Part shown: piece by piece, positions 46,937 to 59,400 of the stretch
Position numbering within the stretch: position 1 is the first letter of the stretch
How the letters are laid out: every line of letters begins with the position of its first letter
Source: Chalara sp. BL73
Lineage: Eukaryota > Ascomycota > Leotiomycetes > Helotiales
Length of the DNA stretch: 64,000 nucleotides
Direction of reading: 5' to 3'
NCBI GenBank assembly: GCA_918026815.1
Contig: CAKJVC010000012.1
Span: 2,046,001 to 2,110,000, forward strand
Notes under the pieces: model-generated
The model's input: the letters and a program-made list of their open reading frames with translations, nothing else
The model's database searches: none
What the model was told of the DNA's origin: nothing
Made by a program: the position numbers and the translations under genes

Positions 46937-47391
46937 TGATCTAAACATCTGCTCATAGACAAATATGTACAAAATAATGCCGAAGCCTTAGATGTCCTCA
47001 ATATTAAACAAATTTCAAGATCGAACTCGGTGCTCATGTTTTGATAGACCGCAAAGCTATGGTCGGTCCTAAGATCGTCTCTTCCCATCTAAGCCTAGCA
47101 ACTCGCTCTCCCATACATCTCCCCAAGCCCAGCCTTCACATTTCGCCTTCTACTCCCAACTAGGTTTTGGTCGGTACCTCACCGTCATCACAACGATGAA
47201 TCTACAAAGGATTCACTCAGAAAACCATCTTGAGCTCCCTACGAATAATCTGAAGCAACCCCGTTTCAACCAGGCTCTCGGTTTCGTCACTGCCGCAGTT
47301 TACTTTTTAAAATAAAATAAATTAAAAAACTTGCTGTGAAGCTTGTGTTTTCTATGGTGTTGTTGGCGTCCTTGGGGTTTGGGCTTTTCTT
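46937..47391. other. convergent intergenic region
   Basis: 3' flanks of the transporter gene (plus) and the Ulp1-like gene (minus). An AT-rich stretch lies near 47306-47330. No other feature. Confidence 0.5.
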
Positions 47392-49327
47392 CTACGTTAA
47401 CTCTGTACCCTTTGACTTTTTCATAGTGTTTGCAGGCCCTGGCTTAGCCTTGGTAGTACTCGTTCTCTTTGCCGGGGATTCCTTCGCTGTCTGCTTCTTT
47501 GCTGCTTTCGGCTTTTGTTCTACTCGCGCTGCAACAGACTTTGTCTTCTTTCTTGGTTGCCTCTGCTCTTCATCTTGTTCGGCGCGCTCTCTCTTCCCTT
47601 GAGCCCCCCTTTTGGCTTCCGCTTTCTCGGTAGCATTTCTAGTCATTCTTGCGCTTTTGTTATGCGCCGCCATTTTAGGTTTTTTGCTTCGAATTGCAGC
47701 CTTTTCACCCTCCTCGCCCACTACCTCTCTCTCTGCCATCTCCTGCTCCATCCACCACCTAAACAGATCTTTCGGACCTTCGCTCCACCATGTAAATTTC
47801 TTTATCCCATGGTCTCTGCATGCCTGCTTTAGCTCGACCTTGGTTGTTAGCTCCGCAAACAACGGCTTCTTCACCTCAAATATCGCCGCGGTTCTCTTAA
47901 ACGTCTGGGGGTTGAATTGCGGTGGCCACTCCTCCATACTACCTTTAACTTTCTTAGCAACGAGCTTCTTTGAATTTCCTTCTGGATTGCGAAGAGGTTG
48001 TTTTTCTTCACTAAGACCTCCACCGTACGAGTTCTTTTTTGGATTACCCTTTCGAGGCATTTTCCACTGACGTTTTCCAACGCCTGTTCTCAGACGTCGG
48101 CCATCGGAATACTCCATCTCCTCATCCTCGTCGTCTTGAGCAGATGGCGATACATCTCTCTCAGCAAATGAAATTTCACTTTCACCCTCCTCATCAGAGA
48201 ATCGCTCGCCTTCCTCGTCTATTTTGTACCGTATCTCCCCGCCGCCGGGTCTGCCAAGATCATTCATGATCCAGGTTCTCGCCCAGGCTCCTTTTGGCGC
48301 AAGAGGCAGGAGTTGGTAGTTGAAGGGCGGGCTAAATCCGGCATTATCGAGCTCTGCCAGCATACGCCGCCTTTTGCCTATTGAACTGGTGAGCCATTAC
48401 CTATTTGTGAGCTTAGCAATCCTGCTTACCACGATCCAAATACTTTGACTTGATACACATATTATCATATCCAAATGCAAAGCACAGCGCGTTCGTTAAC
48501 GAGTATACCCCACAGTTATGGCTGTCTCCCTGGATCTTACATGGCGGGCTGCCGTCCTCCCCAAACACGAAATCACAAAATACTTCCCATCCGTCTGTCG
48601 ACTTGCCCGCCAAGATCGTATTATGCCCAATGGTTAACATAAGCTCCCTCATCGGCGAAACGTCCTTATGAAGAATCCTCCCAGCTCCGTCGATCCAGAA
48701 TATCGCATTATGTTTTGGGGCAACACCCAACAGCGAATAGTGGGCGGTACCGTCAACCCCATGAATGAAGAAGACATAGTCCAAATCGAAGAACTGCGCG
48801 CCGCTACAGCCCTCTTGATCGAGGAGGGGTTGCAAGGTGTCGATAATACCGTTGGCACTGGGATTCTGTAGTGAATCCGCAACGTCAGTGCCGAACCCCA
48901 GCACAGTAGTTCGCCCGTCTTGCTCATTTCTATAGCGACAGATAGCCTTCAAGTACGCGTTAACGACCGCGGGCTCGATACTCTGCTTTTTCCCTCTGAA
49001 TTCAACATCCTCAATAAATGCCGAGGCTAGCGAGATAATATCTTCTCCATCCAGTCTACAGAGATCATTATCGATCGGATAATCCTCCTTGGATTTTATG
49101 GCGTTCTCCACTCGGTCCTGCCACTCTTTGCTGAGCCTTTTGAATTGGCCACGCGCGATGGCACGGTTTTGCTTGGGTGTTAGGGTTGCGGGGGCAGCGC
49201 CCGTTGCGCTGCTTCCGCTGACGCTTTGGCAGACGGAACTTCGTGAGCGCTCGAAACCGCTGCGATTTCTGGAGGGGCTGGTGCTTCGGCCGCGAGCGCG
49301 GCTGCTAGAACCTTTCTTAGGACCCAT
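47392..49327 (-). CDS. Ulp1-like (C48-type) cysteine protease with basic C-terminal tail
   Basis: Exons 49327-48430 and 48377-47392 (52-nt intron) encode 627 residues. Ulp1-type proteases cleave ubiquitin-like modifiers such as SUMO. The catalytic set is present: His196 in TAHYSLL, Asp213 in FWIDG, Gln267 and Cys272 in QGDSHNCGVYSL. Before it is a Ser/Arg-rich N terminus and a helical part (about 50-170). After the catalytic domain the second exon encodes an acidic segment (about 340-400) and a long Lys/Arg/Ala-rich tail (about 440-627) with nuclear-localisation-like clusters. The protein is unlike the standard SUMO proteases in having the catalytic domain first. It may be a nuclear protease of a lineage-expanded fungal family or derived from a domesticated mobile element; both are inference. 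Confidence 0.76.
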
Positions 49328-50693
49328 TTAAAACTTGGGTTGCTTGGTTTCGAGGTGATTTGTCTCGAGGAGACAGGCTTGACTTAGCTTGGTACAGCGT
49401 TTTTGTTGATATAAGGCAATTGTGTTAAGGCCAGAATATATTGGAGAATGAAGACCCTTCGGAGCATCTCATAAAGGAAAAGGAATTAAAGCTGGTCTTT
49501 AATCATGAACAAAGCGCCATATCCGGAATGGGTTCCGTCTCCTTGACCCTCCATGCTCGAACGCATTTGGCAGCCTGTCTGTTGATGACAATCAAATCAT
49601 TAATATGTCGACAAAGAATTTCAAAACCTCAACTGAAATGAAGCTACTGAGTCTTAACGAAATCTAGGCAGGGATATAACAAGATGACTAGATCAAGAGG
49701 AGAACATGCGTCCAATATTTAGGCGTATTATAGAGCCACTAGAGGTGCTAGCAAAGAGTTTTTGATTCGTGATATACAGCTGTATTCTGGGTTGCCTCCG
49801 ATCCTGCAAGGAGCCAAAGAGGAGGGCTAGCGGCGGGAAGAGCCGTCACTATCCTAGATCCGCCTGGTGTATGCTCGCCGTGACTCAGGTTTCGTTCTAC
49901 ATCACGAGAAATATTTAGAATGCCAATATGTGCTCTGCCTAAAGAGCCATCTCTCATGCGGTCCAAGGCTTCCAGCTGGCGTCGCCGATGGTTGTGCCCA
50001 AAGGACGTCACTAGAGTTTGGACTAAGAGATCCTCGTCGAATTCTTGAGATACTAGTAAGACGTTTCATCAAGCCAAGGCTAGAAAATCGGTGGGGCCTC
50101 TCCTCAAATTTGACCAGGACTTCCACCGCAACTGCTTTGAGGAGGTACTCTGTCATGTTCCGCGTCTTCAGCAACAAGTAATTGCAAAGGCCATACTGAA
50201 AATCAACAAACATATTTCTGTCGTAGCGCATACAACACGAAATCTGCTTCTAAATGCTTAGAGCCATTTATCGGCAATGGCAGCGACAAGAACGAAAGAC
50301 AAACACCACGAACGCTCGTTTTCTAGCAGATTGGTCTCAATAGAGATGTGCCATGGAGAGCGGATCCATAGATACGATTGTTTCTATCTCTCTCGGCTCT
50401 TTTCTTTCCAAAGCATATGTTGATATCCGGAGCATCCAAGAAAGAGCGAAAGGGAATGGAAACTCCTGATTGGTCAGAAAGTTAGTTAGCTAGCCTATTT
50501 AGAAAACAAGTAGGTCTTCTATAGAAATGACGTATATTAGCATACAATATAATACTTTTTCTATGGTAGCTAGCCGATACCATACAACAACAATACAATC
50601 ATTGACTCCATACCGGCTATTATTACGTGATATCAACAGTATATCATACGCTCAATCATCATGAACACCGAAATGATTGCACCACCCGTACAT
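49328..50693. other. intergenic with a possible gene relic
   Basis: Promoter of the Ulp1-like gene at its left end and 3' flank of the F-box gene at its right. The middle holds broken minus-strand coding-like sequence (listed separately). No RNA gene seen. Confidence 0.45.
49748..50231 (-). pseudogene. possible relic of a protein gene
   Basis: Two adjacent minus-strand stretches, about 50231-50060 (including LLKAVAVEVLVKFEERPHRF) and about 50045-49750 (including LLVQTLVTSFGHNHRRRQLE), look like continuous protein sequence but are out of frame with each other and no clean intron joins them. The first could be helical repeat sequence. I do not recognise a family. Confidence 0.25.
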
Positions 50694-52202
50694 TCATTTT
50701 AGCCCACGAATGAGTTTTCCATAGCAATGAGCTTTTTCAACCACCACGAAAGGTCGACCAATCGATACTTCTTTCAACGTAAGCATCTCATCCACTATAG
50801 CTTTCCACATTTGCCAATTCGCGTCGTCTGGAGTAGCTTCAATGCGTATGAGAAAATGTGACAGGTGTGGGAGCCTCGCCTCCTTCTCCGTCTTATAATC
50901 CCTCAAAAGCTTTTGCAGGCATCCTGCTTTCTCATCGGTCATATCAGTGATCAGCTCCAAACTCTCGATTGACGGCGGAAGAAGGTTCACCAAGCGAGGT
51001 GCTGTGAGGCCATCTCTCGAGCAGCCATCTAGCTCGTTCGATTGGTCTGGCTCGCTGATATATGAGGGCCCCTTTAGCGGTCGAATATCGAGCTCTAGGG
51101 TTCTTAGCTTAGTGAAGCCTTGCATGCTGACGATGCCAGTACCCGTAGAGCCATATGTTGATATGACCGATATTGAAAGGTCTTCCAGGGTTCCGCCGGC
51201 TTCCTTCTCTACCACAGCCATGACGGCACCAGCATCCCAGTGACGACCACGCCCACGCCGTTTCGCCTCGTAGGAAAACCTCAGTGATTTAAGGGCTGGG
51301 GTACGCGAGACGAATTTCTCGAGGCCCGTGGCGTCGATGCAAGCACAGCCCAGCTCTACATGAGTAAGGTTTGAGCTGTAAACGTTATATCGAGGAGTGA
51401 ACCACTCTAGTCTAAAGCCATGTTCCCTGGCGATACACCCGCCACCGTAGAATCTTCGCACCGAATTGATCGCCAGGAACGGTTGGTAGATTTCCAAGAA
51501 ACACTTCTGCTGGTAGGGAAACCTTTCGTTTGGATATATAGCCTCCAGATGCGAGAGCGCCGCGCCAGAGACCTCAGGGTCATTCGCTCTAAGCGGGATC
51601 ATGTCTAGCACCGCCAGTAGAGGCGCTCCAGGCCCCGTCTCCATAGGGTGATCTATATTGGGAAAGCCGAATAACCACGAGGCAGGCAACGCTAGTTCTC
51701 GCACATTGGGTAACAGCGTCAGCAGGAATACTGATGCATGATATTTATACCTATAGTTGTCGCGGCCGATCTCCGTGATCTCCTTGTACCATTCCTCCGG
51801 ATCCTGCCCTGCGGCCTGCAAGTATGGCGATTCTTGGAGCAGGCGTTTCAGCTTATCGCCGCTTTCTGCCATCAAGGCTGCCATCGCCTCGTCAAATACA
51901 TCGTCCCACTTGAAGTCTGCATGTTCGATATAGTACGCTATCTGAGGATCCATCGCAATATGAAAAAGCAACCGGGCAGCCGTGGCCTCCCCTTCGCCTT
52001 CATAGGGTTCGTTGCTCAAATCAACATATTCAAAGCGCCGGTACTGTTTCCTTAGCCTATTGTGTTTTGCAAGAAACTTTCCACTTGCTGCGTAGAGATC
52101 TTTGCACGCTGTCGCAAGGCTTTCGAAGTCACGAGGGAAAGTCTCCCCGAAACTCTCAACTATATTGTGGAGAATCTCAATTGGCAGGTTCAAGAGTCCC
52201 AT
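50694..52202 (-). CDS. F-box protein
   Basis: Single exon of 502 residues. F-box proteins bind Skp1 and present substrates to SCF ubiquitin ligases. Seen: an N-terminal F-box pattern (about 1-45: MGLLNLPIEILHNIVESFG, then a helix with DFESLATACKDLY), followed by a large alpha/beta region with leucine-spaced segments (for example LTHVELGCACIDATGL, LKSLRFSYEA, LEDLSISVIS, LRTLELDIRPL, IESLELITDM) that suggest irregular leucine-rich repeats. This is the usual architecture of expanded fungal F-box families. Substrate unknown. Intact, unlike the decayed F-box sequences at 33-34 kb. Confidence 0.82.
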   Translation of the reverse strand: MGLLNLPIEILHNIVESFGETFPRDFESLATACKDLYAASGKFLAKHNRLRKQYRRFEYVDLSNEPYEGEGEATAARLLFHIAMDPQIAYYIEHADFKWDDVFDEAMAALMAESGDKLKRLLQESPYLQAAGQDPEEWYKEITEIGRDNYRYKYHASVFLLTLLPNVRELALPASWLFGFPNIDHPMETGPGAPLLAVLDMIPLRANDPEVSGAALSHLEAIYPNERFPYQQKCFLEIYQPFLAINSVRRFYGGGCIAREHGFRLEWFTPRYNVYSSNLTHVELGCACIDATGLEKFVSRTPALKSLRFSYEAKRRGRGRHWDAGAVMAVVEKEAGGTLEDLSISVISTYGSTGTGIVSMQGFTKLRTLELDIRPLKGPSYISEPDQSNELDGCSRDGLTAPRLVNLLPPSIESLELITDMTDEKAGCLQKLLRDYKTEKEARLPHLSHFLIRIEATPDDANWQMWKAIVDEMLTLKEVSIGRPFVVVEKAHCYGKLIRGLK

Positions 52203-52723
52203 ATTGCGTGTGCCTTTTCCACAAAAGTTTCTCTTAACTTTACTACTTGGGGAAGTGGTGTATATGCTGTGTGAGGATGAAGGAATGACGTTACACGTTC
52301 CCCACTCTTACATGCGGACGCGTTGGCTTGGTGCAACAAGGGAAGTTGTACGTCGAATGTGCCTTGTGATCACTGCTACTACTTCCTCGATATATTTCTC
52401 ACTATTACGAGTTTAAGCTTTGCCGCATAATTTGAAAATGACTCAAACAAAGCATTTTTGAGCACTCTAAATCGCAGCCTGAATAGTATGATCTTTCACA
52501 AGGCAAAATAAACGGAAACTAGATGGAAGACGACAAGGATATTATTTCATATTCATTTTTCTATCGCTTTATAAGGAATCCAGCAATGTGATCTTCTGAA
52601 GTACCGCTATAGTTACAACACGGTCTAAGGGGAAACTAGGGCAATGCATCAATCACGTTACGATTCGATAAGATTATTCGGTATTCGGGATCCAGCGTTC
52701 ATGAATTCTGAGTCATCAGCTCA
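52203..52723. other. intergenic between F-box gene and downstream minus-strand gene
   Basis: Promoter of the F-box gene. Nothing else recognised. Confidence 0.5.
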
Positions 52724-54136
52724 TTAGCGCTTCCAGCTGTCCGAAGGCGGAAATATCTCTATGTGCAACTTTGCGGGGAAATATTCGCGTGTTCCGGGGG
52801 TGCTGGATTGATTTATGAACGTCCACTGAGTAGCTAAGTGGCCATCGGACGCCTCCATGAAATCCTCAGCAACCAGTGCTGTTTCCGCGTCTTCCCTAGC
52901 TACTCCTTGAATCTGTGTTCCCTTGACTTGTATCTGTGTAAGATGTGCGGCTCGGCAAATAGGTCCTTGAATAAGCCCAGCCTCAAGAAATCTCTGAAAC
53001 CGATCAAGCCTACCTCTGCTTCTGTCTTCTTCAAATATATGCGGATTTCTGCTATACCAAACATACTCCTTGAATTCAGTCGAGGGGTAGATATTCTCTT
53101 GTTTCTGCCCATTGATGAAAGCTGTGGGTAGCTGTACTTTCACAAGCAGTGTCTCAGCAGCCGGGCATCTGCGTGCGGTCCATTGCCTAAACTTCTCCGC
53201 CGTGTCTCGCTCTCCATAAAGGACCAAAAGTCTCTTTCCCTCAATACCGAAGTCATGACCTGCCATTTTCGAACCGAGCTCATCTGGTATCACAGATCCA
53301 TTCTCTGTAAATAATTGGCGGTGCTCGCCGACCGAGTCTGCTGCGAACACTGCTCTAGCCATCCAAAGCGTAGTGTGGTTTGGGAGATCTTGCCTAGCAG
53401 TATCTACAACACTGCAGACTTGTGGACGTAGTCCATAGTCTGCGAGGGAAGATTCTATTTCTGGCAGAGGATCACCTAGATATTCCGGAGACAAGGACCC
53501 TGGTTGCGATAGTTGGGTTTGTTCGTTCTCTGGGCTATTAGGAGATGAGCCGTGTGCTTTCGTATAATTCTTCAGCCGGAGAGAGATTTCCTCCAGAGCA
53601 CGGTAGTTAGTTTTCAGGCTATCCACAGCCCAGAAATGGTCTGTCTGCGTGTCACACACGTCCTGAAATTCTGGGTCAAGAATTGCCTTTCGCAATTGTG
53701 GCGAAATGCCAATTACTTCTAGCCTCTTGTCGCGGGAGGCGCGAAGGAAAGGTGTTATGCAATCGGGAGACAGATAGTAATCCAGATGGACACACGAAAT
53801 GGCATAATCTAACAAGGACATAGGGGGCGACCGTATATGACTGTACGCCACCTGCAAAGCCATCGCAGTCTCAGGCGTAAAGCCTATCCACTCTACTGCC
53901 GCAGCTGATTGATTGTCCGTAGGAATATCCAATCTCACTGTTGCGGATCGCTCGAAGTATTTGAACTGCACAGGGGCAGAAGAGTTTCGACCCTCGACAC
54001 TTGGGGGGATAATTAGTGCGCCCAACTTCCTCCAATCTGGTCCATTTGATGAATGCCCCAAGATACCATCACGCTCCAGGACTTGTAGTTCATCTGCTGT
54101 TAATGCACGAATTTTATCGTTTGTTGGGCCTGGCAT
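52724..54136 (-). CDS. hypothetical protein, 470 residues
   Basis: Single uninterrupted exon from ATG 54136 to the stop at 52724. No signal peptide or membrane helix. Two folded-looking regions, about 1-190 and about 255-470, are separated by a Ser/Pro/Glu-rich linker (about 195-225). The second has a beta-alpha pattern with KRLLVLYGERDTAEKFRQW, AETLLVKVQLP and FKEYVWYSRN, which could be a nucleotide- or NAD-binding fold similar to fungal DUF3990-like proteins, but I cannot confirm that. The closeness to the F-box gene (same strand) suggests no operon-like relation. Length and continuous coding bias argue it is a real gene. Confidence 0.65.
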   Translation of the reverse strand: MPGPTNDKIRALTADELQVLERDGILGHSSNGPDWRKLGALIIPPSVEGRNSSAPVQFKYFERSATVRLDIPTDNQSAAAVEWIGFTPETAMALQVAYSHIRSPPMSLLDYAISCVHLDYYLSPDCITPFLRASRDKRLEVIGISPQLRKAILDPEFQDVCDTQTDHFWAVDSLKTNYRALEEISLRLKNYTKAHGSSPNSPENEQTQLSQPGSLSPEYLGDPLPEIESSLADYGLRPQVCSVVDTARQDLPNHTTLWMARAVFAADSVGEHRQLFTENGSVIPDELGSKMAGHDFGIEGKRLLVLYGERDTAEKFRQWTARRCPAAETLLVKVQLPTAFINGQKQENIYPSTEFKEYVWYSRNPHIFEEDRSRGRLDRFQRFLEAGLIQGPICRAAHLTQIQVKGTQIQGVAREDAETALVAEDFMEASDGHLATQWTFINQSSTPGTREYFPAKLHIEIFPPSDSWKR

Positions 54137-55690
54137 CTTGACACGTGCTCAAAGATGTAGAAGTTAATGTGGAAATAACAAGTGGTATAGTGAAAAAGAT
54201 GATACAGCTCTTAACTTTTGATATTGAGATAGTGAGGAGAGGTGATTCAGATCAAAATTGTCAAGAATGACCACCATGACTGGTTTGAAGGTAGTTGCAA
54301 TCGTACTTATTAACCATTTCCTAGCTATTTCTTAGGAAAGAAGTTGCATGCTTCTTGATGCATTGTTGCCATGGCTTGCCCTTGCCGCACTATCTAGTTA
54401 ACTATTTACCCACAGCTTCAACGCGGCTGCAATCGCCAGAGAGCTATCAATAATCTTTATCACCTAGCGAATTTCAGGAAGATCATATTTGCGTTACGAC
54501 AAGAACTCTTCAGAGCAAACACAGATTCAGACTAAACATTCACCACTACTAATTTGCAAAACAAATTATGGGAAGGCTTGTGGTGAATACATTTCATCTG
54601 TGAAACCAATCTGCTCCCAGTTTTTACTACTCAAGGACTGTCCACTACTGATAAACGCACTGGACTTCTGAGGACAATTGTCAGAATGGCCCGCTCAAAT
54701 CTACCGTGGGCAAATCGAAGAATGGATTGTGCAGATACTTATCCAAACTGGCTATAGTCTAAGTAAGTCAAAAGCCTATACAAGTCTACAAATAGGTGAT
54801 TGCAGTGTACTGCTTGTCTCTAACGCATGTTCGTAAGACTAATTAGGCTCGTTGAGCCCAAGACTATGCATCTCCATCAGAAATGGCCTTGCTTTCTGTC
54901 CTTCATCTAGAAGCCGCGGTCATTAGAGACGCTAGTGGTGACTCCTTTCACGAAATAGGCTATCTATATCTAAAGAGAGTGAATCGATCTGTCAGTCACA
55001 GTCATGCTAGATGTCTTGAGACCCAGGCGTGGCCTAACACGCTATTTGAGTCTCGGTCTTGTTACGTACTTTCAGTCTTCACTTTGAAAGGCACAAGCAT
55101 CAGCGTGCACAGCACATGGCGCCTTAGCCAGCAAATTATAGCCATATACAGGCATGAAGGGCTGCAACATGTGTTTTCATGCTTTCTATCTCCGTGGCTA
55201 TTACCCTCACGTCATCTTTGTTTCCCATAAATCCAAACCATAGAGAGAACCAGCACTTTCATTTAGAAACGAATTCTCATGCTCTTCCAGGGAGCAAGGA
55301 GCAACAGCGAGAGCGCTGGTACAAGCCGAGAAAATATTTATCAGCTTTTCAGATACCATGTCGGAATCATTGTTGTGGATAAGAGAAGGTTCTGGTTTGC
55401 TTGAATGCTGGTAAGGGAGTGTAAAGTATAACGACGAAGACCTTTTGATACGCATTACATAAAGTATGATGCATTACAGTGTATGCACTCAAGTAGAGGG
55501 ACTACCCCAGAACGACAAGGCACGATCATAACGAGATATGTAGCATATGAGCAAGTAGACTCAATTCGACGCGTGTCATTCCCGCTACCATGGCAACCCA
55601 GATCGAACAGAAATGCTCTCATCCAATTCCTCTGGAATGAAAACTCCACAACGCCATCAATGCATCTCAATCTTTTGTCATTCAACGCCG
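54137..55690. other. intergenic
   Basis: 1.55 kb with only short open frames on both strands. Promoter of the 470-residue protein gene at the left; 3' flank of NOP16 at the right. Nothing else recognised. Confidence 0.5.
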
Positions 55691-56434
55691 TTATGTTTCA
55701 GCTTGTGATACCGTTCCCCCAGCAGCCCTCCACCTGTCAATCCTTCTCCTAACATCCGCTTCGGTCTGCTGCATCGGATTCAGCCTCCGGTCCCTCATCA
55801 TCGACCTATAATCTTCTCCCCACATCCTGACTAAGCGCTCGCACCACTCCTTCTCCCGCTGGCTCTGTCCCCTCTCGCGAACTCTCTTCCCGCCCGTCTC
55901 CGCCTGTCGCTCTAGTTCTGCGACTATGTTTCCCGGCTTCTTGACCGGCTGCTCATTTTCCTGTACATCATCTAGCCCCTGGAATTCGTCCTCGTCCTCA
56001 GAATCAGAATTGAGAGGGTCGTTTAGAGGATTGAACCGTTTCTTATGCAGAACATTGAGAATCTTTCCTGTCTCTGGGTCACGCTCAACGCGTACTTCGG
56101 TCGGCGTAAAGGTCTTAGGGACGGCGTTGCTGATGGCAAGTTTGTTTGTTGTGGAGGTTGTGCTTGCGGTACCGGGACGTAATTTCTCGATTCCGCCTGT
56201 TGCAGCGTTGAGACGTGATGTGAGGCCTAGGCGGGCGTAGTTCTGTGTGAGTGTTTGCTTTTGGTCCCTGATTTATATGCGTAAGAGAAGGTTGGTAATG
56301 ACAGAGGGAGGGGGGAGCTACCAGTTCGCAGCGATGATGGGATTTCCGAGCGGATTTATGCGCTTGGATTTTGGCTTGTGCTTGACCTTGGCGATCGAGG
56401 AGCGCTTTTTCCTTTTTTGGAGTTCGCGACCCAT
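55691..56434 (-). CDS. NOP16: NOP16-like nucleolar 60S ribosome biogenesis protein
   Basis: Exons 56434-56322 and 56267-55691 (54-nt intron, GTAGCT...AATCAG) encode 229 residues, close to the usual family length. NOP16 is a component of early 60S pre-ribosomes in the nucleolus. Seen: the basic N-terminal start MGRELQKRKKRSS and KHKPKSKRINPLGNP, NWDQKQTLTQNYARLGL spanning the splice junction, a central acidic SDSEDEDEFQGLDD patch, and the C-terminal helices REKEWCERLVRMWGEDY and MQQTEADVRRRIDRW. The splice junction is decided by the conserved NWDQKQTLTQNY sequence. No part is missing. Confidence 0.9.
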
Positions 56435-59400
56435 ATTGTGTTGTGATTCTGGTGCTGTCGTCTTGAACCTCTCTGCAAACTGGCACAAAATTATTTTCAG
56501 ATATGCTTATCTTAGCGCATCTTGTTATCCGATAAGGATTACCGACCCAGGAATATTTATGCCTGAGGCAAATAAACCCAAAATATATCACGTGATTATA
56601 CAGAGGAAAACGACCTGTCAGGAATCGGCTTAGATAATAGAAAGCTCTTTGATCAGAGATTACAGCTGTTTGCGGCCATCTCTTTATTAGGGCTTGCTAC
56701 AAGGCGATATAAGAGGGATAGATATCACAGAGTAGACCTGTAACTAATTGATCTGTACAAGATATAACCTATTGTTGTGACACTTCCATACTTCCATATC
56801 AGATCCTCTAGCCAATAGTGCCTATTTCTGACACGAGCGAGGTGCCAAGTATTTCACGTGAAGAGGGGGCGAATGGGGCAATTTCTTCCATCTCCATCTT
56901 CATCTTTCATCCACATCAGTGTCCATCATCACCCCCACGGCGCCCAGAATCCTTCGAGACCTTCCCTTTTTTTCATCCACTTCCATTGCTACACACCACA
57001 TTTCTGTGCTTCTCACTGTCGTCTTTGCATGTTGCATCAGCATAGCCCGTCGATTAACTCAAATTGTTGACTGCTAGCGACGTGAGAGTTGACTCTCTGG
57101 TGGTGTGCTCTTTACAAGTATAATATCTTGTATATTGATAGCCTTATATTTCAGGCTGTGGTGAGGGGATGGATAATCACAGGTAACGTAACAGTCGCCA
57201 TTGAGTGAGGGGGAATCAAGCCACAGGCGCTGGTGATAGGTTAGGTATTTCGAAGGATTTGCTCTCTTCATGCTTTATTGTCGAATCAGCGGTGGGAAGA
57301 AGCAAGGCTATGAAAGCCTCCGTCTATTCTTACACACAAGAACTGGTTCGATTCAGTCAGTTCTGGACTTAACTGACCTCGAAATGACTTGAGATAAAGC
57401 GCTGAGTTCACATGCTGCTACATCAACAGTTCTTTTCATTATCTTTCTGTTAAGAAAGGGCACTTGCCTCCTTCCCTCCTAGTCTTGCTTGCCCGCAAAT
57501 TCGAATGTCCTGTCTCTTCAAGACGAGGCTGGCAACAGAAACCAAAACTCAGAGGAGAGGTGGTTGGCCTCTTGGCAAGATCTGAGACAACACTATTGGC
57601 CGGAGATGTAACCTGAATCGGATATCGCGTAGAAGGCTTCGAGAAGGCCGGATATTCTTGGGAGTTTCTGCGACTTGGCGGTTACTTGGCGCGATGCTTG
57701 AATGCGTTCTGTGTTCCCTGAAATCCCCGGGGTGAAAAGTATCCACGCAGCTACGCGCAGAGCGGATGGGAAAGCTTCGGCATTTGAGGGCTTTTGGGCA
57801 TGGAGAAACAGCCACAGAAAGTCCTCGTTTAGGATCGAAGAATCACCTTATTTGGAGGTTAACGACAACAATCACTCATTTGATTTCTTGCTGCTCAAGC
57901 CAACTTCCTCCTCTTTCTTGTCAGATATGCTCTAAGTGCTACAAATTATAGCTTGCGGCCCTGCAGAGCTTGTTATAAAATTTTGATGCAAGGACGAGCA
58001 CTGCTGGAGACATGTATCTTCTTACGTGAGGTGCTCGTAACAAACTTGGAGCGAGCACTAACATCAAGCCGAAGCTCAAGCTTCTCTTGTTATTCCCAGC
58101 ATAGGTCACTATTACATATTCGCCAAAGTTATTCCCCTGGATCGACAAAGACATCCTCTGTCTCATTGGCCATGAGCAGGAAGCCCAGGATGTCCTATCT
58201 TCTGCTCCGCAAGCACTAACAGGCTTCGGGGGGCTTGCAAAAGCTTCCATGCAGCATTCGAGCAGGCTAGCGGCATCTTGTGTGCTTGCGCCGCCGCTAT
58301 GAGGCTAGTGCTCTGCAGGTCAGCTACGGTGGCTTTCTGATTCGTGAAAATCGGGGCAATCGTGGGAAAAGTAGACTTGGCTGGTCCTTTGGCCTTTAGT
58401 CTCATGGCTCTGGCTTCCAACCAGCGTAGTTAACGAGGTTCAATTTCCAAAGCCTCTGTAAGCGTCTGTAAGCGCAAAAAAGCGGTCGAGAAACCGAACC
58501 TCTCCCTTCCAAGGCTGTCTGTTGCTTCTTAAGTTCTCTTATCGCGCATCTAAGAAGGATCATTTGACGGGAAACCCATGAGGGGCTGGATCCTAACGAT
58601 GCAAAGCATTAAGGTCAAGGCTCTGTCGGGCTCTGTTGACCACTAATCACCAATCTTTGCGCTGATCTCTGATCGGGCAACTCACGATAGCGTCATGTTC
58701 AAATCGCGAAGATATAGGTCAGATCTCGACGTGGACTGGAGGACAGCTGCTGGTATCACAACGCAGATATGAATAGAGAGGTAGCTGTGGTAGCTGTATT
58801 GCCCAAGAGCTCCCTGATGCAAATGCGATGCGATCCCCGGGAGCGCGACCAGGGAGCCTGCTAGTTGCACTGCAACGCTCATCACAATCGCATCTTAAAT
58901 CAGCCAAAGCAAGGTATCTATCTGGTTCTATGCTTGAGGCTTGAAACGAGCTTTAAGCGCTTTTCTTGCATGTCCTTACATAGCGATACAAAATTCGAGC
59001 CCCGTATGTTGTTAGATCGCATCACAGAAACATAATCTTATCTTCTCTCGTTGTCTTATCGGTAGGTAACCCGGCCTTGCTCCGATCATATACGAGACAG
59101 GCGGTAATTTGAGACTGGGGTGGAGGTATGTGTTGTGCTTTTTCTTCCGAGTCTCGATCCTCCATTTTTCGACGCGACCTTTCTTACTGTAGACACCGCA
59201 CCGATTTTCACGATCGCCGTGCTCGCCTTGAGCCTCCGGGTATGGCCACTATTGGCCGTCATGCCGCTCCATTTTTATATATTTCGTATCACCTTCGAAA
59301 GTGCAGGATGTTGCGAAGGCTTGGATATGCTTTCATTTTCGCCATCATCACAATTCAAAACATCCCGCACGGCATTACGTTAAGCCACACCCTCCATCTG

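Noticed and set aside
56115..56591. 158-codon minus-strand open frame
   Set aside because: It is another frame over NOP16 exon 2, its intron and exon 1; the NOP16 motifs decide the true frame.
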